DNA of 64,000 nucleotides from Beijerinckia sp. 28-YEA-48 (GCF_900104955.1 NZ_FNSI01000001.1:5862001-5926000), one strand, 5' to 3'. Positions 35,924-45,618 are shown, numbered from the stretch's first letter. Program-made: numbers and translations. Notes: a model not told the origin generated them from the sequence alone.

Positions 35924-36246
35924 TAGTCCACCTTTTCCACATAGACCTTGATGCGGCCGCCACAGGACAGGCCAACGCGCCAGGCGGTCTCGTCGGCGAC
36001 GCCGAACTCAAGCGTGCGGGACTTGCCGTCGCCGATCACGTCGAGCGCCTCGGTCACCACTTCGCCCTCGACGCAGCCGCCGGAGACGGAGCCGAGAAAC
36101 AGCCCGTCCTCGTCGATGACGAGATGGCTGCCGACGGGGCGCGGGGCGGAGCCCCAGGTTTGGGTGACGGTGGCGATGGCGACGCCTTTTCCGGCCTTCC
36201 GCCATTCCTCGGCTTTGGCGAGAATGTCTTCATCGGTTGCGAGCAT
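35923..36246 (-). CDS. XdhC/CoxI-type N-terminal domain protein
   Basis: 107 residues from ATG 36246, the first gene of the cluster. It carries the XdhC_CoxI domain, with VAIATVTQTWGSAPRPVGSH, SVSGGCVEGEVVTEALDVI (the GGC segment binds cofactor in relatives) and GLSCGGRIKVYVE. Its stop overlaps the ATG of the C-terminal-domain gene (TAATG), so the two halves form a split XdhC. The start lies 42 bases from a ModE-like palindrome, pointing to molybdenum control. The client molybdoenzyme is not adjacent. Confidence 0.9.
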   Translation of the reverse strand: MLATDEDILAKAEEWRKAGKGVAIATVTQTWGSAPRPVGSHLVIDEDGLFLGSVSGGCVEGEVVTEALDVIGDGKSRTLEFGVADETAWRVGLSCGGRIKVYVEKVD

Positions 36247-36287
36247 GGTGATCCTCACATGTCGGTCGGCGAGCGCGGCCTTGGGGC

Positions 36288-36311
36288 CGCTATATACCCA
36301 AGTATATAGCG
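36288..36311 (-). promoter_or_regulatory. ModE-type operator (Mo-box)
   Basis: Perfect 9-base inverted repeat CGCTATATA-N6-TATATAGCG. The half-site and six-base spacer fit the ModE operator described for enterobacteria and Rhodobacter. It lies 41 bases upstream of the XdhC N-domain gene, the first of four molybdenum-cofactor genes. Molybdate-bound ModE could repress or activate from here. Identified by eye without a motif score. Confidence 0.7.
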
Positions 36312-36338
36312 TGGCGATGGAAAAATTTCCACCCAGGC

Positions 36339-36437
36339 CATAGCGTTTCACAGCTCGGCGGAAAGGCCGAGCGCCATGAAGACGCGTCGAAACAGAGGTT
36401 ATAAGCAAAATCGCGTTTCCGTCGAAACGCGATTTGC
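36339..36437 (+). repeat. Two-hairpin intergenic repeat, copy B2
   Basis: Starts CATAGCGTTTCACAG, first hairpin CTCGGCggaaagGCCGAG, shared middle GCCATGAAGACGCGTC, second hairpin built on TCGCGTTTC/GAAACGCGA, ending GATTTGC eight bases before the aldolase stop (36445). On the minus strand it follows the mtn operon and precedes the Mo-box. Confidence 0.75.
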
Positions 36438-36444
36438 GCCAAGT

Positions 36445-37092
36445 CTAGCCCTTGCGGCCATAAGCGGCGAATTGCGCGAGAACTTTCTTCATCTCGGCCT
36501 TGTCCAGGATAACAGGTTTCAGGCCGGCCGCGAGCAGATCGAGATATTCGCCGCTGAGATTTTCAACTTCCTTGGCGACGGTGAGAGCGGCCTCGAGCGT
36601 CGTGCCGAGGGCGATGACGCCGTGGTTCGACAACAGGGTCGCTTTGCGGTCTTTCAGGGCGCGAACCGCATGATCGGAGAGGGCTTGCGTGCCGAAGGTC
36701 GCATAGGGCGCGCAGCGGATGTCGTGGCCGCCGGCGATGGCGATCATATAGTGAAAAGCCGGCAGGCCGCGCCGGGCGCAGGACAAGGCCGTGGCGCGCG
36801 GCGAATGGGTGTGAACGATGGCGTTCACCTCCGGCCGGGCGCGATAGATGGCGGCGTGAAAGCGCCATTCGGACGAGGGCGGTTGTTTGCCTGCTAAAAC
36901 CTTGCCATCCAGATCGAGCAAGACCAGATCGGCGGGCTTGGTCTGGGCATAGGGCAGGGCCGAGGGCGTGATCAAAAGGCCGTGAGGCGCGCGCGCCGAG
37001 ACATTGCCGGATTTCGATGGCGCGAAGCCGAGATGATCCATCTCCTGCGCGATGCGGATGATGTCGCGGCGAAGGGACGTATCCGTCGTCAT
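36445..37092 (-). CDS. Class II aldolase, probable 5-(methylthio)ribulose-1-phosphate aldolase
   Basis: 215-residue class II aldolase/adducin-family protein. Zinc-ligand histidines are visible in VHTHSPRATALS and in SNHGVIALG, and the acidic residue in QPPSSEWRFHAAIY. It overlaps mtnA by four bases (ATGA) in an mtnP-apt-mtnA-aldolase operon. In Rhodospirillum rubrum and some E. coli, the equivalent aldolase (Ald2) cleaves 5-(methylthio)ribulose-1-phosphate to dihydroxyacetone phosphate and methylthioacetaldehyde (DHAP shunt). That role is inferred from context; fuculose-phosphate aldolase is the alternative. The symbol is left blank for that reason. Confidence 0.85.
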   Translation of the reverse strand: MTTDTSLRRDIIRIAQEMDHLGFAPSKSGNVSARAPHGLLITPSALPYAQTKPADLVLLDLDGKVLAGKQPPSSEWRFHAAIYRARPEVNAIVHTHSPRATALSCARRGLPAFHYMIAIAGGHDIRCAPYATFGTQALSDHAVRALKDRKATLLSNHGVIALGTTLEAALTVAKEVENLSGEYLDLLAAGLKPVILDKAEMKKVLAQFAAYGRKG

Positions 37093-38182
37093 ACGCGCTC
37101 GGCCTGGGGGTAGAGCGCGGCGAGCCCCGCTGCTGTCGCCGGCGTCACACCACGCTCGGTGATCAATGCGGTGACGAGGCGGGCGGGTGTGACGTCGAAG
37201 GCGGGGTTCGCGGCATTCGATCCGGGCGCGACAATGCGGATGGTGCGCCGCGTGCCGTCGGCATCGATGCCGGTCATGTCCGTGACTTCGCCGGCGGCGC
37301 GTTCCTCAATGGGGATTTCGTTGATGCCGTCACCAAGCGACCAGTCGATGGTCGAGAATGGCAGCGCCACATAGAAGGGCACGTGATTGTCGAAGGCAGC
37401 GAGGGCCTTGAGATAGGTGCCGATCTTGTTGGCGACATCGCCCTGCGCGGTCGTGCGGTCGGAGCCGACGATACACAGATCGACCTCGCCGTGCTGCATG
37501 AGATGGCCACCGGCATTGTCGGCGATGACGGTATGTTTGATCCCGTGGGCGCCCAGCTCATAGGCGGTCAGGGACGCGCCCTGGTTGCGCGGGCGGGTTT
37601 CATCGACCCAGACATGCACATCGATGCCAGAATCGTGAGCGAGATAGATCGGCGCCAGCGCCGTGCCGTAGTCGACGCAGGCGAGCCAGCCGGCATTGCA
37701 ATGGGTGAGAATGTTGAGGGTGGCGCCATCTTTGCGTGCCGCTGCTTGACGCAACAAGGGCAGGCCTTGTTCGCCGATGGCGCGGCAGGTGGTGGCATCC
37801 TCGTCGCACAGATTGATGGCTTCAATGCGGGCGCTTGCGGCGCGTTGTTCTGGTGGGAGCGGCAGCAGCACGCTCTGCATGCGGCGCAGCGCCCAATGCA
37901 GGTTCACCGCCGTCGGCCGTGTCGCGCCCAGCGAAGCGAGGGCATAGGCCAGCGCCGCGTCGGAGGGATCGTCGCGCATGGCAAGGGCAACGCCCCAGGC
38001 GGCGGTGGCGCCGATCAGCGGCGCGCCGCGCACGATCATGTCCTTGATTGCACGCGCCGCGTCGGCGGAGGTTTTGAGCGTGAGGGTTTCCAAGGCGAAC
38101 GGCAGTTTCGTCTGGTCGATGACGACGACATTTCGCCGTTCGTCTTCCCAAATGGTGCGATAGTGCCGGCCGCCGATCTGCA

Positions 38183-38183
<1 letters not shown>
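37089..38183 (-). CDS. mtnA: S-methyl-5-thioribose-1-phosphate isomerase
   Basis: 364-residue eIF-2B-like isomerase that converts 5-methylthioribose-1-phosphate to the ribulose form. Family motifs are DMIVRGAPLIGATAAWGVAL, the catalytic cysteine in NILTHCNAGWLACVDYGTAL, and the catalytic aspartate in CIVGSDRTTAQGDVANKIGTY. ATG 38183 overlaps the apt stop (TGATG), and its own stop overlaps the aldolase start. It is the central enzyme of methylthioadenosine salvage. Confidence 0.95.
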
Positions 38184-38728
<545 letters not shown>

Positions 38729-38746
38729 CGAGGTTCCAGTTGCGGT

Positions 38747-39622
38747 TTAGGCGGCAGTCGTGCGCGCCAGGATGATTTTCAGTTTGTCGAGTAGAGCGGG
38801 ATCGCGCGCCGAGGGCGCGGTGATCAGGGCCGCGTCCAGCGCCCGGTCGGAGCCGATCGGGCAGGGTTCGTGTTCGGCCGGGAAATCGCGCAACACACGC
38901 GCCAGAAGTTTCGCGGCCTTGCCGGCGTTTTCATGGACGGTTTTGATCACCGAGGCGACATCGACCGCATCGTGTTCAGGATGCCAGCAATCATAATCAG
39001 TCACCATCGCTATGGTGGCGTAGGAGAGTTCCGCTTCGCGCGCCAGTTTTGCTTCGGGCATCGCGGTCATGCCGATGACGTCGTAATTTTGCGCCTTATA
39101 GGACAGGGATTCCGCATAGGAGGAGAATTGCGGCCCCTCCATGCAGACATAAGTGCCGCCCTTGATGACCGGCACGTCTTCTGCCTGCGCCGCCTGGAGT
39201 ATGCGTTCGCGCAAGAGTGGCGCGACTGGGTGGGCCATGGAGACATGGGCGACGCAGCCATTGCCGAAGAAGGTCGAGGCGCGGCCATGGGTGCGATCGA
39301 CGAATTGATCGACGAGGACGAACAGGCCTGGCACCAGTTCCGGCTTGAACGAGCCGCAGGCGGAGACGGAAATGACATCGGTCACGCCGACCTGTTTGAG
39401 CGCATGGATATTGGCGCGATAATTGATGCCCGAGGGGGACAGCACATGGCCACGCCCATGACGCGGCAGGAAGACCGCTTCCGTCGCGCCGATCCGGCCG
39501 AAACGCAGCGCGTCCGACGGGTCGCCGAACGGGGTCGTCAGCCTTTCCTCGCGCAGGTTTTCAAGACCTGGCAGGTCATAAATGCCCGATCCGCCGATAA
39601 TGCCAACAATCGCTTTGGTCAT
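38747..39622 (-). CDS. mtnP: S-methyl-5'-thioadenosine phosphorylase
   Basis: 291-residue purine-nucleoside-phosphorylase-family enzyme that splits methylthioadenosine to adenine and methylthioribose-1-phosphate. It shows GIIGGSGIYDLPGLENL, FLPRHGRGHVLSPSGINYRAN (phosphate/ribose site), YVCMEGPQFSSYAES and GMTAMPEAKLAREAELSYA. First gene of the mtnP-apt-mtnA-aldolase operon, with about 212 bases of upstream sequence before the divergent msrP gene. Confidence 0.95.
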   Translation of the reverse strand: MTKAIVGIIGGSGIYDLPGLENLREERLTTPFGDPSDALRFGRIGATEAVFLPRHGRGHVLSPSGINYRANIHALKQVGVTDVISVSACGSFKPELVPGLFVLVDQFVDRTHGRASTFFGNGCVAHVSMAHPVAPLLRERILQAAQAEDVPVIKGGTYVCMEGPQFSSYAESLSYKAQNYDVIGMTAMPEAKLAREAELSYATIAMVTDYDCWHPEHDAVDVASVIKTVHENAGKAAKLLARVLRDFPAEHEPCPIGSDRALDAALITAPSARDPALLDKLKIILARTTAA

Positions 39623-39834
39623 GGGTTCCGCCTCGTCCGCCGAGTTATCCCGTCAATCGCGCTCGAATCAAGCGCTATGGGCCACCGAAGAAGCCAGCGA
39701 TGACAGCCTCGTGACACCAGCTTCGGCTTCGTGATTTGCCGTGAACGGCGCTGGGTCTTAGATTCCGGGCCGGAAAACGGGCCTATTCGCGCATCCAAGC
39801 AGGCATTGCGCGCAAAAGCCCATCGGAGGCCGTT

Positions 39835-40791
39835 ATGAACGTCATTCACCGTCGCGGGTGGGAGATTCCCGAACGTGAGGCGACGCCGGAACATTTGTTT
39901 TTCGATCGCCGTAATCTGTTGAAGGCCGGGCTGACCATCGGCGCGGGGTCGATGCTGCCGAATGTGGCCGCTGCGCAAGCTGAGAATCCATCGGCGGCGT
40001 TGTTTCCCGCCAAGCGCAACGAGACCTATACGCTCGATCGGCCGCTGACGCCGGAAGACACCGCGGCGCGCTACAATAATTTCTATGAATTCGGCCAGGT
40101 GAAGAACATCTATCAGGCGGCGCAGCGTCTGGAGACGCGGCCGTGGCTGATCAAGGTCGACGGCCTGGTCGAAAAGCCCTTCGAGATCGGCATTGACGAT
40201 TTGATGGCGAAGATGGGGCTTGAGGAACGGCTCTATCGTCTGCGTTGTGTCGAGGCCTGGTCGATGGCCATTCCCTGGACCGGTTTTCCGATGAAGAAAC
40301 TGGTCGAGCTGGCGAAGCCGCAATCGGGCGTGAAATATATTCGCATGGAAACCTTCCTCGATCCGAAGGTGGCGCCGGGACAACGGCAGGTCTGGTATCC
40401 TTGGCCCTATGTCGAGGGCGTGACCATGGCGGAAGCGATGAACGAGCTGACGTTCGTGGTGACGGGCGCTTATGGCAAGCCGCTGGCGAAACAGCATGGC
40501 GCGCCGATCCGTTTGCATTCACCGTGGAAATTTGGCTTCAAGGGCGTCAAGTCGATCAAGCGCATCAGCTTCACCAATGAGCGACCGAAGAGCTATTGGG
40601 AAGCCTTGCAGGCGTCTGAATATGGCTTCTGGGCCAATGTGAATCCGGAAGTGGCGCACCCCCGCTGGAGTCAGGCGACCGAGGAAGTGCTCGGCACTGG
40701 CAATCGCGTGCCGACTCTGAAGTGGAACGGCTACGGCGACTATGTCGCCGACATGTACAAGGGGCTGGAGGGCGAGAAGCTCTATATGTGA
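39835..40791 (+). CDS. msrP: Periplasmic methionine sulfoxide reductase, molybdoenzyme subunit
   Basis: 318-residue YedY/MsrP-type molybdenum-cofactor protein that repairs oxidised methionine in periplasmic proteins. A Tat signal (FDRRNLLKAGLTIGAG) is followed by the sulfite-oxidase fold, with the molybdenum-ligand cysteine in YRLRCVEAWSMAIPW and conserved LHSPWKFGFKGVKSIKRI. ATG 39835 follows GGAGGCC. The membrane heme partner MsrQ is normally next; it is absent here, replaced by a repeat pair and prfA on the other strand. Confidence 0.93.
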   Translation: MNVIHRRGWEIPEREATPEHLFFDRRNLLKAGLTIGAGSMLPNVAAAQAENPSAALFPAKRNETYTLDRPLTPEDTAARYNNFYEFGQVKNIYQAAQRLETRPWLIKVDGLVEKPFEIGIDDLMAKMGLEERLYRLRCVEAWSMAIPWTGFPMKKLVELAKPQSGVKYIRMETFLDPKVAPGQRQVWYPWPYVEGVTMAEAMNELTFVVTGAYGKPLAKQHGAPIRLHSPWKFGFKGVKSIKRISFTNERPKSYWEALQASEYGFWANVNPEVAHPRWSQATEEVLGTGNRVPTLKWNGYGDYVADMYKGLEGEKLYM

Positions 40792-40811
40792 GCGATCAGG
40801 TTCGCCATCTT

Positions 40812-40966
40812 GGTGTCATCCCAGACGCGCGCAGCGCGATCCGGGAACCAGGGGCGACAGTTGAAGGCTCTGTTAGGTTTGCCCTTCTGACGCATCAATC
40901 AGCAGCAGTGGGCCTTTGACTCCTGGATCCCGGATCACTTGCTGCGCACGTGTCCGGGATGGCACC
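40812..40966. repeat. Inverted pair of REP-like palindromes (A6 and A7)
   Basis: A6 (40812-40858, forward, GGTGTCATCCCAGACGCGC) and A7 (40920-40966, reverse, ending GTCCGGGATGGCACC) lie between the convergent msrP and prfA genes, enclosing about 61 bases. Same architecture as the pairs at 17646 and 21954. Confidence 0.75.
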
Positions 40967-40994
40967 AAGCTGTCGGGTATGGCTCGGAAGCCGC

Positions 40995-42068
40995 TTACTT
41001 CTCACTTTCCGCCAAAAGATCCGCCTGATGCTGGGTGATCAACGGATCGATCACTTCGTCGAGCGCTTCGCCGGTGATGATCTTGTCGAGCTTGTAGAGC
41101 GTCAGGTTGATGCGGTGGTCGGTGACGCGACCCTGCGGGAAATTATAGGTGCGGATACGCTCGGAACGGTCGCCCGAGCCGACCTGCGATTTGCGATCGG
41201 CGGCGCGGGCGTTGTCGAGTTTCTGGCGCTGCTCGTCGTAGATGCGGGAGCGCAACAGCGCCATGGCGCGGGCGCGGTTCTTATGTTGCGAACGTTCCTC
41301 CTGCACGAAGACGATCGTGCCGGTGGGAATGTGGGTGATGCGCACGGCGGAATCGGTCTTGTTGACGTGCTGGCCGCCAGCGCCCTGGGCGCGCATCGTG
41401 TCGACCTTGAGATCGGCTTCGTTGATATCAATGTCGACCTCCTGCGCTTCCGGCAGAACGGCGACGGTAGCGGCCGAGGTGTGAATGCGTCCCTGGGTTT
41501 CCGTGTCGGGCACGCGCTGCACGCGATGGACACCGGATTCGAACTTGAGCTTTGCGAAGACGCCGCGCCCTTCCACCTGGGCGACGATTTCCTTGAAGCC
41601 GCCGGCCGTGCCTTCGCTGGTGGAGAGAACTTCCATCTTCCAGCCATGCAGTTCGGCGTAGCGCTGATACATGCGAAACAGGTCGCCCGCGAAGAGGGCG
41701 GCTTCATCGCCGCCGGTGCCGGCGCGCACTTCCAGGATGGCGCCGTGCTCGTCGGCGGCGTCCTTGGGTAACAGCGCCAGGCGCAAGGCCTGTTCAATCT
41801 GCTCGAGCCGGGCTTGCGCGTCGCGCTTCTCCTCCTCGGCAAGGGCGCGCATTTCGCCGTCGATGGCGGGATCGGCCAGCATGGCTTCGACGCCGGCGAT
41901 GTCCGACTGGGCCGTGCGCCAATTGTCGACGGCGGTGGCAACCGGATCGAGCTCGGCCAGTTCGCGCGACAGCGCGACGAATTCCGCGCCGGTGGCGCCG
42001 CCGGCAAGGCGTGCGGAAATCTCCTGGTGGCGGCGGGCAATGAGATTGAGTTTGTCGGCGGGCAGCAT
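40995..42068 (-). CDS. prfA: Peptide chain release factor 1
   Basis: 357-residue RF1 that ends translation at UAA and UAG. The GGQ motif lies in [19 protein letters not shown], and the N-terminal domain [25 protein letters not shown] is canonical. It follows ptsP by 82 bases on the same strand. In many alphaproteobacteria the RF methylase gene prmC follows prfA; it does not here, where repeats and convergent msrP occupy that place. Confidence 0.96.
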   Translation of the reverse strand: MLPADKLNLIARRHQEISARLAGGATGAEFVALSRELAELDPVATAVDNWRTAQSDIAGVEAMLADPAIDGEMRALAEEEKRDAQARLEQIEQALRLALLPKDAADEHGAILEVRAGTGGDEAALFAGDLFRMYQRYAELHGWKMEVLSTSEGTAGGFKEIVAQVEGRGVFAKLKFESGVHRVQRVPDTETQGRIHTSAATVAVLPEAQEVDIDINEADLKVDTMRAQGAGGQHVNKTDSAVRITHIPTGTIVFVQEERSQHKNRARAMALLRSRIYDEQRQKLDNARAADRKSQVGSGDRSERIRTYNFPQGRVTDHRINLTLYKLDKIITGEALDEVIDPLITQHQADLLAESEK

Positions 42069-42150
42069 GGAAAAACCTGAAGGCTGAGAAAAGAGAAAAG
42101 CCTGGGTTCACAACCTAGGCGCGAGACTGGGACGAGCGGAAGTAGCGTCG

Positions 42151-44421
42151 CTACAGCGGCACGCCTTTGGCCTCGGCGAAGGCGATCAGGTCGGGGCGCA
42201 GGGAGGTCTGGCCGGTGCGCCGATCGAGCAAGTCGCCGATGAATTCGGTGATCTCGCCGGCATTGAGCCCAAGCAGCATGGCTTTCACTGGGCCGATGCT
42301 CGCCGGCGACATGGAAAGCGAGCGATAGCCGATGCCGATGAGGGCCATGGCTTCGAGCGGCTTGCCGCCGATTTCGCCGCAGAGCGTGAGCGACTTGCCG
42401 GCCAGATTGGCGCGATCGGCGATGCGCTTGAGGGCGCGCAGCGCCGGCGGGCTCATGGGATCGTAGCGCGATGACACGCGCTTGTTGTCGCGATCGGCGG
42501 CGTAAAGATATTGCATCAGGTCGTTCGAGCCGACCGAGAGGAAGTCGGCGCGCTGCAGCAATTCATCGAGCTGCCAGAGCAGCGACGGCACTTCGATCAT
42601 GACGCCGAGTTTGAGATCGGACGGCATGATATGGCCATGGCGGCGCAGATGGTCGATCTCGCGATAGACGCAGGCGCGCGCCGCATCGAACTCCTCGACC
42701 GAGGCGACCATGGGAAACATGATGCGCAATTGCCGGCCGGCGCCAGCCCGCAAAAGGGCGCGCAATTGCAGGCGCAACAGGCCGGGGCGATCGAGGCCAA
42801 TGCGGATGGCGCGCCAACCCAGCGCCGGATTCTCTTCCTCGAAGGTCTTCATATACGGCAGAATTTTATCGCCGCCGATGTCGAGGGTGCGGAAGGTGAC
42901 GAACCCATCCTGCACCTGTTGCATCACCGCGTTGTAGAGCGCGTATTGCTTTTCCTGGCGCGGAAACTGCGGCGCCAGCATGAATTGCAGTTCGGTGCGG
43001 AACAGGCCGATGGAGGCGACGCCGGCTTCCGCCATCAGCGGCAGATCGACCAACAGGCCGGCGTTCATATGCAGGCCGATGTCGACACCGTCCTGGGTTT
43101 TCGAGGGTGTGTCGCGCAAGGCGCGATACTGTTCCTGGCGGCGGGCACGCAGCCGCGCCTTTTCGCTATAGGCCAGTTCGACGTCGTGCTGCGGACGTAG
43201 CTGCACTTCGCCGACACTGCCATCGACGATGATGGCGTCGCCTTGTTCGACCAGGCTAGTGATATTGGCGACATCGCCGATGGTCGGAATGCCGAGCGCG
43301 CGGGCGACGATGGCGACATGGCTCGACGAGCCCGCATCTTCGAGCACGAGGCCGCGCAGACGCTTGCGATCATAGTCGAGCAAAGCAGCCGGTCCCATGC
43401 TGCGGGCAACGAGAATGGCGTTGTCGGGTAGGTTTTCGGGTGCGGTGACGAGTTCCTGCCCGGTGAGCTGATGCAGCAGCCGGTTGGCCAGTTCATCAAG
43501 GTCGTGCAGGCGCTCGCGCAGATAGGGATCGGCCTGGCGTTGCAAGCGGGCGCGCGCTTCGTTCTGCACGCGCTCGACAGCGGCCTCGGCGGTGATGCCG
43601 CCGCGCACCGCTTCGCGCAGGCGACGCAGCCAGCCGCGATCGTTGGCGACCATGCGGAAGGTTTCAAGCACTTCGCGATGTTCGCCGCCGCCCATGCCGT
43701 CGTTTTCGAGCAGTTCGTCGAGGTTGGCGCGCATCGCCTCGATGGCGGTGTTGAGGCGTTCTTCCTCGCGCTGCGTGTCCTCGGCGATGATCTGGGTAAC
43801 GATGACGCGCGGCTCATGCAAAACCACATGGCCAAGGCCGACGCCTTCGGAAATCGCCGTGCCGCGCAACGCCATGGGGCGGCGATTGCCGATGTCGATG
43901 CCGGGACGGACGATCGACTGTAATTCACCCGACGCGATCATCTCGGCCAGCAGCATCGAGATGGTTTCTAGAACCTCGATCTCTTCTTCCGAATAGGTGC
44001 GCCGCGCGCGGTTCTGGACGACGAGAACGCCAAGCGTGTTGCCGCCGCGCAGGATCGGCACGCCGACGAAGGACTGGTAAATTTCTTCGCCCGTTTCCGG
44101 CTTATAAGAGAAGGCCGGATGAGCCTGGGCGTCGGTCAAGGACAGCGGTTCAGCGCGCTGGGCGATCAAGCCGACGAGACCTTCGCCAATGCGCAGGGTG
44201 GTCAGATGGACGGCTTCGCGGTTCAGACCTTCGGTGGCGAAGAGTTCGAGCCGGCCGTCGTCGCGAAGCACATAGACCGAGCAGACTTCGGCCACCATGT
44301 TGGAGGCGATCTGAACGACGATCTTGTCGAGGCGCGCCTGTGCCGTCACCGGCTCCGCCATGACCTCGCGAAGCCGGCGCAGCAGAAGGCGGGGCCCGCC
44401 AATCGCGCCGCGCGTCGTCAT
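42151..44421 (-). CDS. ptsP: Phosphoenolpyruvate-protein phosphotransferase PtsP (nitrogen-type enzyme I)
   Basis: 756 residues from ATG 44421. An N-terminal GAF domain (about 18-160; VQIASNMVAEVCSVYVLRDD, SFVGVPILRGGNTLGVL) precedes the PTS enzyme I body. The phospho-accepting histidine lies in DAGSSSHVAIVARALGIPT, and the C-terminal PEP-binding part has FRTELQFMLAPQFPRQEKQ and FLSVGSNDLMQYLYAADRD. It starts the PTS-Ntr phosphorelay to NPr and EIIA-Ntr, which regulates nitrogen, potassium and carbon functions. Confidence 0.95.
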   Translation of the reverse strand: MTTRGAIGGPRLLLRRLREVMAEPVTAQARLDKIVVQIASNMVAEVCSVYVLRDDGRLELFATEGLNREAVHLTTLRIGEGLVGLIAQRAEPLSLTDAQAHPAFSYKPETGEEIYQSFVGVPILRGGNTLGVLVVQNRARRTYSEEEIEVLETISMLLAEMIASGELQSIVRPGIDIGNRRPMALRGTAISEGVGLGHVVLHEPRVIVTQIIAEDTQREEERLNTAIEAMRANLDELLENDGMGGGEHREVLETFRMVANDRGWLRRLREAVRGGITAEAAVERVQNEARARLQRQADPYLRERLHDLDELANRLLHQLTGQELVTAPENLPDNAILVARSMGPAALLDYDRKRLRGLVLEDAGSSSHVAIVARALGIPTIGDVANITSLVEQGDAIIVDGSVGEVQLRPQHDVELAYSEKARLRARRQEQYRALRDTPSKTQDGVDIGLHMNAGLLVDLPLMAEAGVASIGLFRTELQFMLAPQFPRQEKQYALYNAVMQQVQDGFVTFRTLDIGGDKILPYMKTFEEENPALGWRAIRIGLDRPGLLRLQLRALLRAGAGRQLRIMFPMVASVEEFDAARACVYREIDHLRRHGHIMPSDLKLGVMIEVPSLLWQLDELLQRADFLSVGSNDLMQYLYAADRDNKRVSSRYDPMSPPALRALKRIADRANLAGKSLTLCGEIGGKPLEAMALIGIGYRSLSMSPASIGPVKAMLLGLNAGEITEFIGDLLDRRTGQTSLRPDLIAFAEAKGVPL

Positions 44422-44722
44422 ACGGTTAACGCCCTCACATGCGGCCCAAAATCGGCCAAATCCCGCCAATCTCTCGAAAATCGTCGACGGTGCATCGATT
44501 CACCGTCCAGATAGGAGGACTGCCCGGCCCGTATAGCATGCAAGAGCCGTGCGGCAAGTCGTCGACCAAGCGCGGATTGCCGCCGGTGAACCCGACAATT
44601 GAACCATTTTTAGTCTTTTGCGTTGCAGTGACATAGGGCCAGCCACCTTTGTCTTATATCGACTTTCGGTGGGTCACGTGTAAACTACTGATGCGGTCGG
44701 AAGGGGCCCAGAGGAGACTTCC
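44422..44722. other. Intergenic region between ptsP and the Gly/Tyr-rich exported protein (divergent)
   Basis: 301 bases between divergent genes, so it must hold both promoters. I see no convincing operator, RNA or gene; short frames inside look non-coding. Confidence 0.4.
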
Positions 44723-45172
44723 ATGAAGAGTATTTACGGTCTTGCCGTCGGCGCTTCGCTCGCAGTCGCGGCTTTTGCGTCTGCCCCGGTCGCGGCCATG
44801 CCGTTGTCCGCGGGTATGGCGCCTTCAGTTGCCGATGCTCATGCTTCGGCCTTGACTGAGCAGGTGCAATATCGCCGCGGTGGCCCGCGCGCCTACGGCG
44901 GCCGGGTGGTTGTCGGCCCGCGCTATTATGGCGGCCCGGGCTATTATCGCCGTGGTGGTATCGGCCCGGGTGGGGCGATCGCCGCTGGCGCCGCGATTGG
45001 CATTTTGGGTGCCGCTGCGGCGGCTTCCGCCGCGCCGAGCTATTATCCGGCTCCTGCCTATGGTTACGGCGGCTATCCGGCCTACGGCGGTGGCTGTTAT
45101 TGGGAACGCCGGCCGGTTTATGACGCGTGGGGCAATCCGCGCGGCACGCATCCGTTCCAAGTTTGTCGCTGA
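44723..45172 (+). CDS. Exported Gly/Tyr-rich small protein
   Basis: 149 residues with a signal peptide (AAFASAPVAAMPL). The mature part is rich in Gly, Tyr, Arg and Pro (RRGGPRAYGGRVVVGPRYYG) and contains a hydrophobic glycine-zipper-like segment (GGAIAAGAAIGILGAAAAAS). It ends with a two-cysteine part, CYWERRPVYDAWGNPRGTH and FQVC, resembling small exported proteins common in Hyphomicrobiales. Function unknown. It has its own strong terminator at 45192. Confidence 0.75.
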   Translation: MKSIYGLAVGASLAVAAFASAPVAAMPLSAGMAPSVADAHASALTEQVQYRRGGPRAYGGRVVVGPRYYGGPGYYRRGGIGPGGAIAAGAAIGILGAAAAASAAPSYYPAPAYGYGGYPAYGGGCYWERRPVYDAWGNPRGTHPFQVCR

Positions 45173-45191
45173 TTATCGGCGCATTGTAGTG

Positions 45192-45226
45192 GCAGGCCGC
45201 TGTTATCCGACAGCGGCCTGCTTTTT
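45192..45226 (+). terminator. Strong Rho-independent terminator
   Basis: A 12-base perfect inverted repeat GCAGGCCGCTGT / ACAGCGGCCTGC with a 6-base loop followed by TTTTT, 20 bases after the stop of the Gly/Tyr-rich protein. Confidence 0.9.
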
Positions 45227-45304
45227 AGTTTAATCGGAACGAATGTTCTTCCCACGGGTTTTGACCGTGACGCCTACGCGTCGGGGGGTACCCCTGGAGG
45301 AATT

Positions 45305-45595
45305 ATGAATATTTTCGCAAAAGCCGCCGTCGCTCTCTCTTTCCTGGCGGGCGCATCCGTCGCCAGCTTAGGGATCGCGCAGGCCGCGCCAGCAAGCCCC
45401 AGCGTTGGCGGTTTCGAGGCTGGATTGGTTCAGCCCGTTCAATACTACAACCCCGGATACCGCCATGACCGCGAGCGCCACGAAATGCGCCGCCACATGA
45501 TGCGCCGGGAAATGCATCGCGAGATGAGGCGCGAGGGCATGCATCGCGATATGCGGCATGACCGGATGCGGCGCCAGATGTATCGCGGGATGTAA
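45305..45595 (+). CDS. Exported His/Met/Arg-rich small protein
   Basis: 96 residues with a signal peptide ending near GIAQAAP. The C-terminal 45 residues are an almost regular alternation of H, M, R and E (RHEMRRHMMRREMHREMRRE and so on), highly basic. ATG 45305 follows GGAGGAATT. The short link GLVQPVQYYN resembles the LTEQVQYRR segment of the preceding gene at the same place after the signal peptide, so the two may be diverged relatives. His/Met density suggests metal (copper or nickel) or nucleic-acid/polyanion binding, but function is unknown. Confidence 0.7.
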   Translation: MNIFAKAAVALSFLAGASVASLGIAQAAPASPSVGGFEAGLVQPVQYYNPGYRHDRERHEMRRHMMRREMHREMRREGMHRDMRHDRMRRQMYRGM

Positions 45596-45618
45596 TTTAA
45601 TAAATTCAATGAGTTAAT

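Noticed and set aside
35923..35925. Possible frameshift between the XdhC N- and C-terminal genes
   Set aside because: The TAATG overlap and complete domains on both sides indicate two genuine coupled genes; split XdhC systems are known.
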